64,000 nucleotides of DNA from Clostridia bacterium (lineage in GTDB: Bacteria > Bacillota > Clostridia > Oscillospirales > Acutalibacteraceae), in assembly GCA_017473165.1 (NCBI GenBank), contig JAFUNA010000026.1, positions 1 to 64,000 on the forward strand, in the 5' to 3' direction. The notes under the pieces are model-generated. The model saw nothing but the letters and a program-made list of their open reading frames with translations. It ran no database searches and was not told the DNA's origin. Below are positions 22,577 to 30,945 of this stretch, piece after piece (the stretch's first letter is position 1; each line of letters starts with the position of its first letter). The position numbers and the translations under genes are program-made.

Positions 22577-23665
22577 ATGAATTTTAATCAAAACACACCA
22601 ACCGAACCACAGGCGACAATATTCAAAGACGTATCCGATTTTATTATTGAAACAGAAGATTTTACAGTTTCTTGCATCACAAACATACCTGCTTATGAAG
22701 ATTTACCGCCGGTTTTAATAGAAAATATTCTGTATAAGGGTGACAATATGCTTTTATATGGGCCAACTAAATCCTACAAATCATTCCTGCTTCTGATGCT
22801 TGCCATAGCAATCGCTACTGGTGGCGAGTGGCTTGGATTTAAATGTTCCGAAGGAAATGTGCTTATTATAGAGTTTGAGAACGGACAGGCAATGACTTAT
22901 GAACGCATCAAAGCAATTTTAAAAGAGAACGGTATTAATGAAGACTGTCTTTCAAGAATATCAATAATCACATTAAAAAAACGAGCGGATATCAACAGCC
23001 TCGTTAATGGTCTTATAAAAAATATACCGCCTCAGATGTACTCTGCAATCATTATAGACCCAATCTATAAATTACTTTCAGGCGGTGAAAGTCAAGCAGA
23101 AATTGTTGATACAGTTTTATCGAAGATTGATGAGCTTTCAAAAAAGCTTAAAACTTCAATTATTCTGTCTCATCACACAAAAAAAGAAGGACAGAACTAT
23201 CAAAATATTATTGACAGAATATCTGGTTCCGGGCTTATAGGCAGAGATATGTCAGCTCTTATCGGTATTTCTTCTGTTTCAAAGAAAGATGATTACAAAA
23301 GAGAACGTATCGAAACCGAGCTTCGGCACTTTCCTCAGCAATCAAATTTTTATATAAATATAAACGGAACAACTTATACCAAAGAAGAACCTGCCGAATC
23401 ACACAGTGACAAAAATTCAACCAAAAGCAAAAGTGAAACGAAAGCCGAGCAGTTTGAAAATAATTTATTTCGATACTATAAATTTCTTGAGAAAAAAGTA
23501 GGTGAGGTAACAGTTCGGGATTTTGAAGAGCTTACAGATACATCCAAAAACACAGTAAAAAAATATATTAATGCGATACCCGGTTTTTCAATTGATAACG
23601 GTGTTGTTAAATATATTGAAGAAAAAAACAATTATGATAATTGTGGAAAGGAGAAAAACCATTGA
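22577..23665 (+). CDS. RepA-like AAA ATPase (AAA_25, helicase family)
   Basis: 362 residues with AAAGGAATCC before the ATG. Walker A is the variant LLYGPTKSYKSF near residue 60 and Walker B is AIIIDPIYKLL near 155; an SILSHHTKKEGQ sensor segment follows. This is the RSF1010-RepA/RecA-like fold used by many plasmids and prophages as a replication helicase. The C-terminal 100 residues contain a winged-helix-like segment (VTVRDFEELTDTSKNTVKKYI). Its TGA overlaps the TTG start of the excisionase, so the replication and excision genes are one operon. Confidence 0.8.
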   Translation: MNFNQNTPTEPQATIFKDVSDFIIETEDFTVSCITNIPAYEDLPPVLIENILYKGDNMLLYGPTKSYKSFLLLMLAIAIATGGEWLGFKCSEGNVLIIEFENGQAMTYERIKAILKENGINEDCLSRISIITLKKRADINSLVNGLIKNIPPQMYSAIIIDPIYKLLSGGESQAEIVDTVLSKIDELSKKLKTSIILSHHTKKEGQNYQNIIDRISGSGLIGRDMSALIGISSVSKKDDYKRERIETELRHFPQQSNFYININGTTYTKEEPAESHSDKNSTKSKSETKAEQFENNLFRYYKFLEKKVGEVTVRDFEELTDTSKNTVKKYINAIPGFSIDNGVVKYIEEKNNYDNCGKEKNH

Positions 23666-23883
23666 AAAGAAATTCAAGCAAAAAAAATTATATTTCATCC
23701 CTTGACGGTCTGCCCTATATGCTTAACCTTGAAATGGTAGCAGGTTTAACCGGTCTTAATTATGAAACAATAAAAAAGCACTGCCAGAAAGGTAATATAA
23801 AAGCCCAGAAAATAGGAAAAGAATGGCGTATAAGTCAGGATGACTTTCTTAATATGGGCATCAGCAACGCCCATCACAATTAA
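23662..23883 (+). CDS. xis: Excisionase of element B
   Basis: 73 residues from TTG 23662 (GGAAAGGAG eight bases upstream; an earlier TTG has no site). It has the winged helix-turn-helix of Xis proteins: NLEMVAGLTGLNYETIKKHCQKGNIKAQKIGKEWRISQDDFL (split here: helix-turn-helix then wing KIGKEWRI). It overlaps the RepA-like stop and lies 24 bases before the integrase, so all three are coordinated. Confidence 0.85.
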   Translation: MKRNSSKKNYISSLDGLPYMLNLEMVAGLTGLNYETIKKHCQKGNIKAQKIGKEWRISQDDFLNMGISNAHHN

Positions 23884-23906
23884 CAATTCAGAAAGGATCA
23901 ATTAAT

Positions 23907-25082
23907 TTGTCAAAATACTATATTGAAAATAATAGATACTGCACCAAAGTTTATATAGGTGCAGATTCCAACGGCAAGCCCAAATACAAAAAGCTAAAGG
24001 CTAAAACAGAAAAAGAGCTTGATAATCGTGTGAGGGAATTTCGCAAAGCTTTGTTTCAAGGCTATGATACCATTAAAGGTTCAGCTACGCTTGAAAGCTG
24101 GATTGAAAGCTTTTTGGAAAATTTGTATCAGGATGTACTATGCGAAAACTGCACAAACACCGAATACAATATGACCAAAGCAAGACTCAATTATTTTCTT
24201 GAATACAAAGGCGGTCTTCTTGCCAAAACAAGCTTAAATAAGATTTTATCCACCGATATTCAGCCTGCCATAAATCAACTTTACTCTAAAAACCCCGTAA
24301 CGGGAAAGAAGACAGCAAAAAGAACAATTCAACGCTATTTAAGAGCTCTCAAGAATGTGTTTGAATTTGCAAGAAAGATGAGAGCGTATAATTATGTTAA
24401 TCCTTGTGATGATGTAACTATACCTAAAAAAGCCATTGAAAAGAAAAGGAAATCAATCAACAAATATACAATAAAGCTTATTTTAACGACCAAACACAGA
24501 GCACAGCTTGCCGCAATTATATTTCTTCTCGCAGGTCTTCGTCGCGGAGAATTGACCGCATTGACTTGGGATGATATTGACATTGAGAATAAAACCATAA
24601 ATGTAGACAAATCGTTTGATTTTAAAGAGTATGAAGTCAAGGACCCTAAAACCGATGCAGGCACAAGAACGGTTACAATCAGTGAATATCTTTGTCAGAT
24701 TTTAAAGGCTGCAAAAGAAGAATCAAAATCTGAATATGTCATCGAAAAGGCTCGCGGCGGCAGAATGACAGAAAGCGCTTGGAAACGCCTTTTTGAATAT
24801 TATATGATTGCTTTGAAAGAAGCCGACGAAAAAAATAAAGAGGAAAATGAATGTTCTTCAGATGATGTGTTTGAGGAATTTACACCTCATATACTTCGTC
24901 ATACATATTGTTCTATGCTTCAATGGGCAGGTGTCGATATAAAGACGGCACAGGAACTCATGGGTCATAACGATTATGAAGTTACTGCCAATGTATACAC
25001 CCACGGAGATAATGATTCGAAAGTTGCAGCGGCAAGTCTTCAGAATGAGTATTTAAACAACTTTTTAAAAGCTGAAAAATAA
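23907..25082 (+). CDS. int: Tyrosine recombinase / integrase of element B
   Basis: 391 residues from TTG 23907 (GAAAGGATC upstream). An AP2-like arm-binding domain (YCTKVYIGADSNGKPKYKKLKA) and a core-binding domain at about 60-160 precede the catalytic domain. This shows Arg in LLAGLRRGELTALTW, HILRHTYCS (His-x-x-Arg), LMGHNDYEVT (second His) and nucleophile Tyr in ANVYTHGD. All catalytic residues are present. It ends 260 bases from attR, and the intervening DNA holds a terminator hairpin, tandem GGGGCACAT sites and the conserved CCCGAAACC hairpin. It is the most likely enzyme for insertion of element B into tRNA-Trp. Confidence 0.95.
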   Translation: MSKYYIENNRYCTKVYIGADSNGKPKYKKLKAKTEKELDNRVREFRKALFQGYDTIKGSATLESWIESFLENLYQDVLCENCTNTEYNMTKARLNYFLEYKGGLLAKTSLNKILSTDIQPAINQLYSKNPVTGKKTAKRTIQRYLRALKNVFEFARKMRAYNYVNPCDDVTIPKKAIEKKRKSINKYTIKLILTTKHRAQLAAIIFLLAGLRRGELTALTWDDIDIENKTINVDKSFDFKEYEVKDPKTDAGTRTVTISEYLCQILKAAKEESKSEYVIEKARGGRMTESAWKRLFEYYMIALKEADEKNKEENECSSDDVFEEFTPHILRHTYCSMLQWAGVDIKTAQELMGHNDYEVTANVYTHGDNDSKVAAASLQNEYLNNFLKAEK

Positions 25083-25136
25083 CCCTAAAAAGCTGATTTA
25101 ACATCAGAAAAAGCACAAAATTGCATACAAATGAAA

Positions 25137-25168
25137 AGACAGCAGTTGGGGAATCCCTTCTGCTGTCT
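25137..25168 (+). terminator. Hairpin after integrase B
   Basis: AGACAGCAG/CTGCTGTCT, nine base pairs, with an inner GGG/CCC pairing; GGGTTTTCGGG follows. Confidence 0.6.
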
Positions 25169-25198
25169 GGGTTTTCGGGTGTTTTGTGCCTTCAAAAA

Positions 25199-25220
25199 AG
25201 GGGCACATAAAGGGGCACAT
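25199..25220 (+). repeat. Tandem GGGGCACAT repeats at right end of element B
   Basis: Two AGGGGCACAT units with AA between them, matching the pair at 6943-6964 at the other end. Likely arm-type recombinase sites. Confidence 0.55.
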
Positions 25221-25302
25221 AGTCCTCGAAAAACGGCGATATTTTGCGGTAATGATGCTAATTTAGAAAAATAACGATTTTTGAAAAAAGCAAAAGAAAA
25301 AT

Positions 25303-25333
25303 CCCGAAACCCTTGTATATCAACGGTTTCAGG
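25303..25333. repeat. Second copy of the attachment-flanking hairpin
   Basis: Identical to 6818-6848 except for one base in the right arm (GGTTTCAGG), so one pair of the stem is lost. It lies nine bases before the 45-bp attR core; in element A the gap is seven bases. Confidence 0.6.
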
Positions 25334-25342
25334 ACTTGTTCG

Positions 25343-25387
25343 TGGCAGGGGCAGAAGGACTTGAACCCTCGGCACGCGGTTTTGGAG
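25343..25387. repeat. attR: 45-bp attachment core inside tRNA-Trp
   Basis: Identical to 6856-6900. The repeat supplies the 3' part of the tRNA gene, so integration leaves the tRNA intact. Confidence 0.9.
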
Positions 25388-25418
25388 ACCGCTGCTCTAC
25401 CAACTGAGCTATACCCCT
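25343..25418 (-). tRNA. tRNA-Trp (anticodon CCA)
   Basis: A 76-base cloverleaf with the 3' CCA encoded. Acceptor stem AGGGGTA/TGCCCCT, D-arm AGCTCAGTTGGTAGAGC, anticodon loop CTCCAAA with CCA, and T-arm GGGTTCAAGTCC are all intact. It is transcribed with the upstream tRNA-Met. Its 3' half is the integration target of elements A and B. Confidence 0.97.
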
Positions 25419-25429
25419 ATATTAAATTA

Positions 25430-25506
25430 TGGTGGGCCATCAGGGACTCGAACCCCGGACCGACCGGTTATGAGCCGGTTGCTCTAACCAACTGAGCTAA
25501 TGGCCC
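25430..25506 (-). tRNA. tRNA with CAT anticodon (probably elongator Met)
   Basis: A 77-base cloverleaf with encoded CCA: acceptor GGGCCAT/ATGGCCC, D-arm AGCTCAGTTGGTTAGAGC, anticodon loop CTCATAA, T-arm GGGGTTCGAGTCCC. The anticodon CAT and a paired 5' end exclude initiator tRNA. Elongator Met is more likely than lysidine-modified Ile2, but the sequence alone does not settle it. Confidence 0.93.
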
Positions 25507-25532
25507 ATGCATGCGTATTCGCAACGATAGAT

Positions 25533-25561
25533 ATAATACCAAAAAGATTTTGATTTGTCAA
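25533..25561 (-). promoter_or_regulatory. Promoter of the tRNA-Met/tRNA-Trp operon
   Basis: On the - strand TTGACA (complement of 25556-25561), 17 bases, TATTAT (complement of 25533-25538), 26 bases before the first tRNA base. Confidence 0.8.
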
Positions 25562-25701
25562 TGATTTTTTTCTTATAATTTTAAATTTTCTTTTTTTCTT
25601 AATTGAATTGAATAATTCTCTACAATCACGGTATTCATTTTGATTGTTTTTTATGTTATATTCTATTTGCCGGCAATTAATTTGTTAAGGAGTAAAATGT
25701 T

Positions 25702-26780
25702 GTGAAATTGAAAATTGGTGAAAAAATACGTACCTATAGAAAAAACTTGATATAACACAGGAAGAACTTGCGGAGCGTCTGGGTGTTTCATTTCAAGCAG
25801 TCAGTCGATGGGAGAACGGAATAACATATCCCGATTTGGAAATTATACCTGTTATTGCAGAGCATTTTAATGTATCCGTTGATGCTCTTTTAGGTCTTGA
25901 TGATGCAGAAAAGGAGTGTGAAATAGAAGAAGGTTTAAAAGAATATGATAATCTTACGGACAGAAGTTTACAGAAAAATCATATAATAGAGCTGAAAAAT
26001 AGTTATCCCAATGACTTTCGTGTTTTGATAAGGTATATGGCTTATCTTATACGCAGTACAACCGAAAAGAGTGAAGTTGCGGCAGAGGTGTTATCAATTT
26101 ACAAAAGAATTCAGCAAAGCTGCACGGTTGATTGGATTCGCATTACATCAAAACATATTGTTATTGAATTGTATCATTCCCTTTCGAAAAGAGAAAATTC
26201 CGGAGTTCCATTTGATTTTTGTGAAAGTCTGATTAATGAAATGCCGAGAATGAGGGACTGCAAGGAAATGTTTTGTTTCTTCTATCCCGAGAACCATCCG
26301 AACAGAGAGGAAAGTATAAGAAGCACTCTGGAAGAAGAATTTTTGTTATTGCATACCAATCTTGAAAAGTATTATTTCTTTAATGACGGATTTGACGTTG
26401 ATTTCAAGCTTGAATTATGCAGAAAAGAAATTGATATATTGAACTTTATTTATAATGACGGAAACTACGGTAAAATGTGGAGAGTGATGATTCACAATTT
26501 CGGGCATCTTGCGATTAGATGTTTTCAAAAGGGAGACCGTGAAAATGCACTTTTAAATTTAAAAAGGTGTGCAGAGCTTGCAAGTGAATTTGATAACATG
26601 GAGAGAACAACCGTTATGCGTTCAAGACTGTTTAACGGAAAAGTATTTGATAAATTTACGCTTGGAAATACGTATAAGGCTAAAGAACAGGTCAGATATC
26701 TTATCACGGAAAAATATCCGTTTTCGGATGATTTTAAAATAACTGCGGAATTTGAAGATATAATCAAAAGTTTAAATTAA
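25702..26780 (+). pseudogene. XRE-family transcriptional regulator with a frameshift
   Basis: From GTG 25702 (AAGGAG upstream) the frame encodes KLKIGEKIRTYRKN and then stops at 25753-25755. After the six-A run at 25740-25745 the next frame continues at once with LDITQEELAERLGVSFQAV, SRWENGITYPDLEII and the rest of a typical XRE helix-turn-helix, then about 270 residues of helical, TPR-like sequence to 26780. One missing A in the run explains the break. It may be a true inactivating mutation, a phase-variable tract or a sequencing error. A product could also start at ATG 25836, without the helix-turn-helix. Confidence 0.8.
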
Positions 26781-26858
26781 ATTGATTATATTTTTATTGA
26801 AAAACTGCAAATAGTGTGTTACGATGGTGTAAATCTAATTTTTTTTGCGGAGAAAAGT

Positions 26859-27335
26859 ATGTTCAGAGAATTAGCCAGAAAAAATAAAGAAATTTCTTTT
26901 GACGAGTGCGTTGAAATTCTGAAGAGTGAGAAAAGGGGAGTTCTTTCCGTTTCAGGAGATAATGATTATCCGTACGGAATGCCGATGAACCATTTTTATT
27001 GCGAAGATGATGGCTGCATATATTTTCATTGCGGAAAAACAGGTCACAGAAATGATGCCCTTAAAAAGCATGATAAAGTTTCGTTTTGCGTATATGATGA
27101 AGGATATCGAAACGAAAATGATTGGGTTTTGAACATAAGAAGCGTAATTGTTTTCGGAAAAATCGAGCTTATTGATAATATTGATGCGGTTATTGAAATA
27201 TCCGAAAAATTGAGCCGAAAATTCACGGATGATGAAGCATATATTCAAAAAGAAATTGCAGCTTTCGCAAGCAAAACGCTTCTTTTGAAGCTTGTTCCCG
27301 AAAATATTTGCGGCAAGCGAGTCAAAGAATCTTGA
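26859..27335 (+). CDS. Pyridoxamine 5'-phosphate oxidase-like flavin protein (NimA-like)
   Basis: 158 residues from ATG 26859, with GCGGAGAAAAG upstream. It has the split-barrel flavin fold signature of the PNPOx-like/NimA group: CVEILKSEKRGVLSVSGDND, then YPYGMPMNHFY, CIYFHCGKTGHRNDALKKHDKVSFCVYD and WVLNIRSVIVFGKIELI. Such proteins bind FMN or heme and reduce small molecules; some give nitroimidazole resistance. The substrate is unknown. It precedes the GH43 gene by 15 bases, so the two are probably co-transcribed, though no functional link is evident. Confidence 0.8.
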   Translation: MFRELARKNKEISFDECVEILKSEKRGVLSVSGDNDYPYGMPMNHFYCEDDGCIYFHCGKTGHRNDALKKHDKVSFCVYDEGYRNENDWVLNIRSVIVFGKIELIDNIDAVIEISEKLSRKFTDDEAYIQKEIAAFASKTLLLKLVPENICGKRVKES

Positions 27336-27350
27336 TTGGTGAGAAATAAA

Positions 27351-28331
27351 ATGAGCGTTAAAACCGAAATTTTTATAAAGGACAGAGCTGATCCGTTTGT
27401 AACACGGGGAAGCGACGGCTGGTATTATTTTACCGCATCATATCCCATGTACGGCAAGGAGGATAAAAACGGCTATGACCGAATTGTTCTTCGCAGAGCA
27501 AGAACGCTTGACGGACTTGCAAATGCAGAAGAAAAAATCATTTGGCATATAATAGAGTCCGATACCGCATTCCGATTTATCTGGGCGCCCGAAATTCACG
27601 AAATCGGCGGAAAATGGTATGTGCTCTTTGCTGCAAGCGGAAGCGAAAACAATGTCTGGGATATAGACTGCCATATCATAATGTGCAGCGGAAACGATCC
27701 ATATAATGACCCGTGGATTGATAAAGGTAAATTCCGGGCCTGCGAGGGTGATGAGTTTTCGTTCAGAGGGTTTTCACTTGATATGACATACTTTGAATGC
27801 AACGGCAAAAGCTATGTTTCATGGGCACAGAACGGCGGTAACTCCAATGTTTATCTCGCAACGGTGAATCCCGACGAGCCGTGGAAAACAACCTCTCACG
27901 CAATGCTTCTCACGAAGCCCGAATTTGACTGGGAAAGAGTGCGTATCCCCGTAAACGAAGGTCCTGCGGCGATGATTCACGGGGGCAGAATATATCTGGC
28001 ATTCTCCGCATCTGCAACAGGTCCGGAATATTGCATAGGGCTTATGTATGCCGATGAAAAGGCGGATTTGATGAATAAATCGAGCTGGAGAAAGCTTGAT
28101 AAGCCTTTGCTTACATCGGAGGATTTGATTGGTGAATACGGTCCCGGACATAATTCCTTTGTGAAGGATGAAAACGGTGATTGGATTTTTGTTTACCATT
28201 CCAGAGATGAAATGTGTTTTAAGGGTGAATGCGGATATTCACAGCACGACTCACTCTACGACCCCTGCAGGAGTGCAAGAATAAGAAAAGTTTTGTGGGA
28301 TTCTGACGGATTTCCTATACTTAATTCATAA
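27351..28331 (+). CDS. Glycoside hydrolase family 43 protein
   Basis: 326 residues from ATG 27351 (GGTGAG upstream; a TTG five codons earlier is less likely). The five-bladed propeller pattern is clear. It runs RADPFVTRGSDGWYYFTAS (base Asp), RFIWAPEIHEIGGKWYVLFAAS, GFSLDMTYFECNGKSYVSWAQ (Asp pKa modulator) and VNEGPAAMIHGGRIYLAFSAS (acid Glu). The final blade is EYGPGHNSFVKDENGDWIFVYHS. There is no signal peptide, so it is probably cytoplasmic, acting on short arabino- or xylo-oligosaccharides taken into the cell. It ends at a strong terminator shared with the convergent esterase gene. Confidence 0.9.
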   Translation: MSVKTEIFIKDRADPFVTRGSDGWYYFTASYPMYGKEDKNGYDRIVLRRARTLDGLANAEEKIIWHIIESDTAFRFIWAPEIHEIGGKWYVLFAASGSENNVWDIDCHIIMCSGNDPYNDPWIDKGKFRACEGDEFSFRGFSLDMTYFECNGKSYVSWAQNGGNSNVYLATVNPDEPWKTTSHAMLLTKPEFDWERVRIPVNEGPAAMIHGGRIYLAFSASATGPEYCIGLMYADEKADLMNKSSWRKLDKPLLTSEDLIGEYGPGHNSFVKDENGDWIFVYHSRDEMCFKGECGYSQHDSLYDPCRSARIRKVLWDSDGFPILNS

Positions 28332-28335
28332 AAAC

Positions 28336-28366
28336 AACCCCATCACACGATGGGGTTAAAATTTTA
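28336..28366. terminator. Bidirectional terminator between GH43 and esterase genes
   Basis: AACCCCATC/GATGGGGTT with an ACAC loop, A-rich on one side and AAAATTTTA on the other. Confidence 0.8.
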
Positions 28367-30595
28367 CTCAAAGATTGATAATATCATGCCGATAAATCCG
28401 ACTATCATTGCCGAAAGGAATTCAAACAGATTGTCGGCATTTTTTGTGTCTGCATCAAAGCCCAAGCCGGGATTTTCGTCTGACGGTGAGAATCTAACCG
28501 CATCAAGGCTGATGTCGGATTCTCCGTCAGCCTCAAATCTGAATTCAATGTTTTTGACGGTCTTGAGTCTTTCGTTGGGACTTGATATTCCGCACTCGTT
28601 GCCGAAAAGATAGAGCTTGTTGAGGTCAAATGTAAGAGTGTGCCATTTTCCGTCAGCGGGAATAAAGGCACTTGAATCGCTCGTTCCGAAAAGTGCGGGA
28701 GTATACCACAGAACGGAGTTTTTAGAGAATCTTATTTCGGAGAGCTTAACGTCATTTGTGCCGTTGTTTCTGATGTTAACGGAAATTGTGCCGTAGTTTG
28801 TATAATTATCATCAACGTCGTCGAATGTTTTGGTTTCAATGCCGTCTTTGAACGTCAGAAGGGGATTTACCGAAAAGCTTGAATTGGCGGAGCTTATTTT
28901 CATTCCGCTCTGACCGCTGAAGGCATCGCTTGCGGAATAAGATATTTCGGCGTTTTTGCTTTCCCAAAGGTAATGATATTTGCTGAAGTCTTCGCCCTGA
29001 ACGTGCCATGCCGTTTCGTCTTCACAATCTGCCCATACCTTGTCAATCCAGTATTGTTTAACGTTGCTCTGATTTGTGACAAAGGGGCTGACGGGCAAGG
29101 CGAGTTCTCCGTTTTGAGTGGCATAGAGATTTGATTTCATATTCATAACCGAATAGGCATAGCTTGCCGAAACAGGGGATTTGACAGAGTCGCTGTAAAT
29201 TCTGACTGTGTTTTTGGAGATTATTTCCGCATCGGCACGGGTGAATATGCCGTCGTTTCCGCAAACGGCAAAGCCTGTCGGCAGTGAGGTTGAAAATTCA
29301 AGACCGTCACCGACGTTTCTGAATGTAACAAAAACGCTTCCGTCTTTGATTTCTGTTTTTTCAGTTGTTGCCGCTGTGTAACAATCACTTTTGCCGTAGA
29401 CAAATCCCTTTGCGGCGAATGCCATTCTTTCGCCGATTTCCTTCTTGGTTTCGGGATGGATTGAGCCCGCTTCGGGGATGAAGGTGAGGGGCAAATCATA
29501 GATTGAAACCAATGCTCTTGATTCGGGTCTTTCCTGCTGAATGGCGGAAAAATCAATGTTTCTCTGCGGCAGGCAAAGTCCGTCTTCGCTGTAGAAATAT
29601 GATGCAAGCTGTGTAAAAACAAAGGGCAGAAGACCGTTTTTGTATCCGAATATTTCGGTATATGAACGCTGAAGAAGGTCGATGCAGTCGGAATATTCCT
29701 GTGCTGTTTGACCGATGTCACTTTCACCCTGATACCATATCATGCCCGAAATTCTGAAATTTCTTGCGGGATGAATGCGTAAATTGTAGTTTGCGGTCAT
29801 ATCGGTATAGAGATTGTGACCGTCTTCCTTCCATTCGTTTGCGGGGAAATATCTGCCGTTGTCAGTTAAATGCTTCTTTACGGCAGCGTCGGAATCAATT
29901 GCCTCTCTTGAAAGCCATGATGCAATTGCGGAGCCGCCGAGATTGAGGTTGAGAATACCGACGGGCATATCAATTTCTTCCATAAGCTTTGCCGCAAAGA
30001 AATATCCGACGGCGGAAGTGCCGTAAATTCCCGAGTCTTCACCGCTTATCCAAGCTGCGTTTTTGATATCGTTGAGCGGCTCAAGAGGAACAAGATTTTC
30101 GGAGCCCTTGTATTCGGGATACGCGGGAGTTGTGAGCACACGAATCCACGGGCTTAATTTTGTTCCGCTCTGCATCATTTCAAGACCGTGCTCTGCCTGA
30201 CCGAGGGGGTACATCATGTTACTTTGACCGCCTGCAAGCCAGAGTTCACCAAAAACAACATTTTCAAGTCTCTTGAATTCGTTACCGTTTTCTTTAAGAA
30301 TAACCGTGTATTGAGTGTATCCGCCGGAGGGTGCTCTGAACGAAACTTCAAATGTGCCGTCTGCTTTTGCGGTTGACTTTCCGCTTGAGATGACGGCGTT
30401 GTTCAGCAGAAGTTCAGCCGTTATTTCGTTTCCCGACGTTGCCGTGCCGGCAATAATTGCGTCGTCATTTTGTCTGAAAAGCATATTGTCGGAATAAACA
30501 GAATAAACCTCTGCTTTCTTTGATGACGCACTTGCCGAAATCATGAATGATGATGCCAGCGTTATAGAAAGAAGAATTGAAATGATTTTTTTCAT
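28364..30595 (-). CDS. Secreted sialate O-acetylesterase-type (SASA) carbohydrate esterase
   Basis: 743 residues; signal peptide 1-22 (SFMISASASS) and AAGGAGG before the ATG. An N-terminal Ig-like segment (about 30-110) leads into the SASA domain: GELWLAGGQSNMMYPL holds the nucleophile Ser, NLNLGGSAIASWL the second block, RISGMIWYQGESDIG the third, and AGSIHPETKKEIGERMA the catalytic His. A beta-rich domain near 540-710 may bind carbohydrate, and a hydrophobic C-terminal segment (FLSAMIVGFIGMILSIF) may anchor it. It removes acetyl groups from sugar polymers or sialic acid outside the cell, which fits the nearby GH43 enzyme. Confidence 0.88.
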   Translation of the reverse strand: MKKIISILLSITLASSFMISASASSKKAEVYSVYSDNMLFRQNDDAIIAGTATSGNEITAELLLNNAVISSGKSTAKADGTFEVSFRAPSGGYTQYTVILKENGNEFKRLENVVFGELWLAGGQSNMMYPLGQAEHGLEMMQSGTKLSPWIRVLTTPAYPEYKGSENLVPLEPLNDIKNAAWISGEDSGIYGTSAVGYFFAAKLMEEIDMPVGILNLNLGGSAIASWLSREAIDSDAAVKKHLTDNGRYFPANEWKEDGHNLYTDMTANYNLRIHPARNFRISGMIWYQGESDIGQTAQEYSDCIDLLQRSYTEIFGYKNGLLPFVFTQLASYFYSEDGLCLPQRNIDFSAIQQERPESRALVSIYDLPLTFIPEAGSIHPETKKEIGERMAFAAKGFVYGKSDCYTAATTEKTEIKDGSVFVTFRNVGDGLEFSTSLPTGFAVCGNDGIFTRADAEIISKNTVRIYSDSVKSPVSASYAYSVMNMKSNLYATQNGELALPVSPFVTNQSNVKQYWIDKVWADCEDETAWHVQGEDFSKYHYLWESKNAEISYSASDAFSGQSGMKISSANSSFSVNPLLTFKDGIETKTFDDVDDNYTNYGTISVNIRNNGTNDVKLSEIRFSKNSVLWYTPALFGTSDSSAFIPADGKWHTLTFDLNKLYLFGNECGISSPNERLKTVKNIEFRFEADGESDISLDAVRFSPSDENPGLGFDADTKNADNLFEFLSAMIVGFIGMILSIFE

Positions 30596-30716
30596 GTCTT
30601 AAACCTCCTTATTACGGTTAATTTTATCACCAGGAATAAAACAAGTCAATCAAAACTTGACATATATTTTTTGTGATGATAAACTAAAAATATCATTTTT
30701 AATGCAGGGTGATACC

Positions 30717-30933
30717 ATGGAAAAAATACTTTCGATTGTACTCTCATTTATTATCGGATTTGTCAGTTATCCTTTGAGTTTTATTCCGTTACTCAATGAC
30801 ACGGAATTTTCGGCTTCGGAAGGTTTTTTTCTGTTTCATGGATTTCAAGAGCTACAGCCCGATTGAATATGATTATTATCTTTCGGCAGGCAACACAACG
30901 GAAATCAGAACAGCATTTTCAACATTGAAATAA
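30717..30933 (+). pseudogene. Short exported peptide gene split by a T-run frameshift
   Basis: ATG 30717 opens a frame with a signal-like start (MEKILSIVLSFIIGFVSY) that ends at 30866. A second frame from about 30820 to TAA 30931-30933 reads MDFKSYSPIEYDYYLSAGN and beyond. Dropping one T from the run of seven at 30824-30830 would join them into about 71 residues. It looks like a decayed or truncated secreted protein gene; it precedes the MFS gene by only 12 bases. Confidence 0.4.
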
Positions 30934-30945
30934 GGAGTGTGCATA

